From Bacteroidota bacterium (GTDB lineage: Bacteria > Bacteroidota > Ignavibacteria > Kapaibacteriales > UBA2268), in NCBI GenBank assembly GCA_017428585.1, contig JAFRQN010000113.1, positions 1-7,643 on the forward strand: 7,643 nucleotides of DNA, read 5' to 3'. Below, in pieces: positions 5,494 through 7,643 of the stretch (position 1 is the stretch's first letter; every line of letters starts with the position of its first letter). A program made the position numbers and the translations under genes. The notes beneath the pieces are model-generated. The model did no database searches. It was not told where the DNA came from and was given only the letters and a program-made list of their open reading frames with translations.

Positions 5494-7643
5494 ATGAAAC
5501 AATGTTTCTTAATTAAAAAATTATTTATCGTCCTTATAATGTTTATAGCGGGGATAAATATAAGCAATAGTTTGTATGCTGATACCTTAACCTTGGGTTC
5601 AGCTCAAACAACTTCGTATGGATATAATATGCCATATTATTATTATGGTTATAATATCTATGAATTTATAGTTACACGTGCAGAACTGGGTAATAGAGGT
5701 AGTATGTATTTAAAAGAAATGGATATGCATATAGCCTATGCATATAACGCAACAACATATCCTCAATATCCAGAAGATTATACCAATATTGCACATAATA
5801 ATTATAAAATCTATATAAAACATACAACAGCTACTACATTAACTACTCCTGCAACAAGTTCATTTTATCCAACAAAGGATGTTAGTGAATATCAATTACT
5901 ATATGAGAGAAACAATCGTTGGGTAGGATATACTAATGATTCGTGGGATACATTAGTTTTTGATAGAGATTTTATTTATAATGGCGAAGATAATATTCAA
6001 ATATGTCTTATAGGTACAAGAACAGTTGATTATGGTTATCCTTTAGCAGAGACAGATTATTATACTTTCTCAAGTTCTTCCAATATGGCATATTATGGTT
6101 ATGCTTATACTGGTTATAGCGGCTATGCTTATGCACATACGTATAGACCACATGCACGTTTTATCTATGATCAAGGACCAGAAATTAGAGAGATATATCC
6201 ATCAAATAATTACTCATTTTTAGCAGGTGCTTTATATTCACAGGCAGAGCCAAGAAATAGGAATGAAATACCAGGTTTCAAGGTATTTGTAGGGAATTTA
6301 CCGAATTCATATCCTGCTATGAAAGCCACCTTTACTATTACAGGTCCTGATGGTTCTGATTCAATAGTATATAGAGGTTTAGATCCAAGTACATCAAGCA
6401 ATTATATAACATTTAGAAAGAGTGATATGGATCCTTCTGATAGTACAGTAACAATTAATATTGGCAAAGCAGAAGGATTATATGCATGGGTAGGAACAGG
6501 CGGAGATAATAAATCATTAGATTTTCGATCGGGTTCAGTGAAAACAGGTAAATATAAGGTTGAGTTAAGAATTGTACCAGATTCAGATTTGCCAGCATAT
6601 AAAGGCAAATCATATACAGCTTATAAAGAGTTTTGGGTACGTGGTGCATACGATATAGCATGTGCGGATATTATATCGCCAGTATTATATTATACAACAG
6701 TATATCCTATGGAAGAAGTTACATACGGTTTGGAACTTCAAGGTACTGTAAATAATTATGGTTTTAATCCAATAGATTCATTCTATGCACAAGCAACGAT
6801 TTATAAAGTAGAATTTGATGAAGCTACACAATCAGTAGTAAGCAGAACATTTGTAAAGAATAGTCCACAACAACCATATTTCCATAATTTTGGTAAAGAA
6901 CCATTGGAGACAGGTCACACATTTGGTTTAACAGAAAATCATTTAGGTACCTTTATTCCAACAGAAGCTGGATATTATGAGATGGTATTAAATGTATGGT
7001 TTGCAGATACAGTTAAACGCGAACTAGATCAAGACAAGCTTAATAACGTATATCCACGTGAAGGTGATTCTTATTTATTTAAAACTGCAATGAATTTAGA
7101 TCCAGAAATTTTAGCAGTAGAGGCTCCAGAATTGAATTCACAATATGCATTAGGACGTACAATAATACCAGCTGCAAGAGTAATGAACAATGGTGTTAGC
7201 GACGTAGAAACAGCAGATGATATATCATTAAGATTTACTATACATGGAGAAAGCATACCAGGCTCTAACAACTTTACAAATAAAGTATTTGAGAATACCT
7301 TTGTTATAGATGTAATGCAGGCCAACTCAGTTGAGATGGTATTAAAATCCATAGATCAAAATGCTACTAATAATCCAACATTAGGCTGGTTGGCTAATGA
7401 ATATGGTAAGTTTAGAGTTACTGCAGAATTAATATGGCCAAATGGAAATATACCAGCAAATAAACGAATAAAATACTCATATTTTGAAGTGGTACCAGGT
7501 ATGGCTGGCAATTATACAATAGGTAAGACAGGAAATTATCCAACAATCGGTGATGCAGTAAGACAATTATATAGATTTGGTGTTTCAGATACAGTTACTT
7601 TTGAATTAACAGATTTAAATTATGAAGAAGGTACATTAGATGA
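5494..7643 (+). CDS. Large exported surface protein: jelly-roll, Ig-like regions and beta-helix start; C-terminus cut by window edge
   Basis: The frame runs from ATG 5494 for 716 codons to the right edge without a stop. Residues 1-29 form a signal peptide with probable cleavage after Leu-Tyr-Ala. Residues about 30-225 match the jelly-roll module common at the ends of FCB-group secreted proteins. It has a tyrosine-rich first strand (42-56), VTRAEL (60-65), YKIYIKHT (104-111), SWDTLVFDRDFIYNGEDNI (150-168) and a closing RPHARF (218-223). Residues about 228-660 are probably several beta-sandwich domains. Two related elements, VNNYGFNPIDSF near 419 and VMNNGVSDVE near 563, lie about 145 residues apart and recall CARDB/Ig-like repeats. 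From about 673, NYTIGKTGNYPTIGDAV and VTFELTD resemble the opening of secreted right-handed beta-helix domains. A role in adhesion or matrix is inferred. A type IX secretion signal, if any, would lie beyond the window. Tyrosine is very abundant, and the Ala, Pro, Thr and Val codons often end in A. Confidence 0.85.
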   Translation, partial: MKQCFLIKKLFIVLIMFIAGINISNSLYADTLTLGSAQTTSYGYNMPYYYYGYNIYEFIVTRAELGNRGSMYLKEMDMHIAYAYNATTYPQYPEDYTNIAHNNYKIYIKHTTATTLTTPATSSFYPTKDVSEYQLLYERNNRWVGYTNDSWDTLVFDRDFIYNGEDNIQICLIGTRTVDYGYPLAETDYYTFSSSSNMAYYGYAYTGYSGYAYAHTYRPHARFIYDQGPEIREIYPSNNYSFLAGALYSQAEPRNRNEIPGFKVFVGNLPNSYPAMKATFTITGPDGSDSIVYRGLDPSTSSNYITFRKSDMDPSDSTVTINIGKAEGLYAWVGTGGDNKSLDFRSGSVKTGKYKVELRIVPDSDLPAYKGKSYTAYKEFWVRGAYDIACADIISPVLYYTTVYPMEEVTYGLELQGTVNNYGFNPIDSFYAQATIYKVEFDEATQSVVSRTFVKNSPQQPYFHNFGKEPLETGHTFGLTENHLGTFIPTEAGYYEMVLNVWFADTVKRELDQDKLNNVYPREGDSYLFKTAMNLDPEILAVEAPELNSQYALGRTIIPAARVMNNGVSDVETADDISLRFTIHGESIPGSNNFTNKVFENTFVIDVMQANSVEMVLKSIDQNATNNPTLGWLANEYGKFRVTAELIWPNGNIPANKRIKYSYFEVVPGMAGNYTIGKTGNYPTIGDAVRQLYRFGVSDTVTFELTDLNYEEGTLD
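6091..6144 (+). repeat. Tyrosine-rich YG/YA repeat within the surface protein
   Basis: Codons 200-217 hold eight tyrosines in 18 residues, in units such as YGYAYTGY and SGYAYAHTY. At DNA level GGTTATGCTTAT and GGCTATGCTTAT form an imperfect repeat. A second such patch lies at residues 42-56 (5617-5661, eight of 15). The two patches sit at the first and last strands of the jelly-roll module. Confidence 0.55.

Noticed and set aside
6210..7352. Four minus-strand frames of 63-93 codons
   Set aside because: All are antisense to the surface protein, whose frame is continuous and has a signal peptide and domain motifs.

Overview
The window is very AT-rich and holds two complete genes and two genes cut by the window edges, in two divergent blocks. 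Three things point to the Bacteroidota/Chlorobiota (FCB) branch: -7 boxes of the TAnnTTTG type in front of three genes, a BatA-type membrane protein with a von Willebrand factor A (VWA) domain, and a large secreted protein of the jelly-roll plus beta-helix kind. A System I (CcmF-type) cytochrome c maturation protein and the style of the surface protein fit Ignavibacteria/Kapabacteria-like members better than classical Bacteroidia. That placement is inference and weak.

Minus-strand block (2698 down to 1): a complete 698-residue BatA-domain/VWA membrane protein is followed after 50 bases by a secreted protein of unknown function that runs off the left edge. The two are probably one transcript, starting near a TATCTTTG box at 2755-2762. 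The gap between them carries three copies of the AT-only 8-mer AATATTAT.

Plus-strand block: a complete 745-residue CcmF/CcsA-superfamily heme lyase (2883-5120) starts 184 bases from the divergent BatA gene, behind a TATTTTTG box. It keeps the WWD heme-handling loop and the two flanking periplasmic histidines. No histidine is aligned with the two ligands of the permanent heme b known from E. coli CcmF.

A 373-base non-coding stretch follows (5121-5493). It has a consensus-like -7 box at 5215-5222, three inverted repeats and three copies of AGGTAT. The last AGGTAT overlaps the ribosome binding site of the next gene. One hairpin arm, ATACCTCT, is perfectly complementary to that ribosome binding site, so the stretch looks like a long leader able to switch between two structures.

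The last gene (5494 to the right edge, 716 codons visible) encodes an exported multidomain surface protein. In order it has a signal peptide, a tyrosine-rich jelly-roll module, beta-sandwich/Ig-like regions and the start of a parallel beta-helix. Its G+C content is visibly higher than that of the heme lyase gene.

No rRNA, tRNA, CRISPR array, insertion sequence or integrase was seen.
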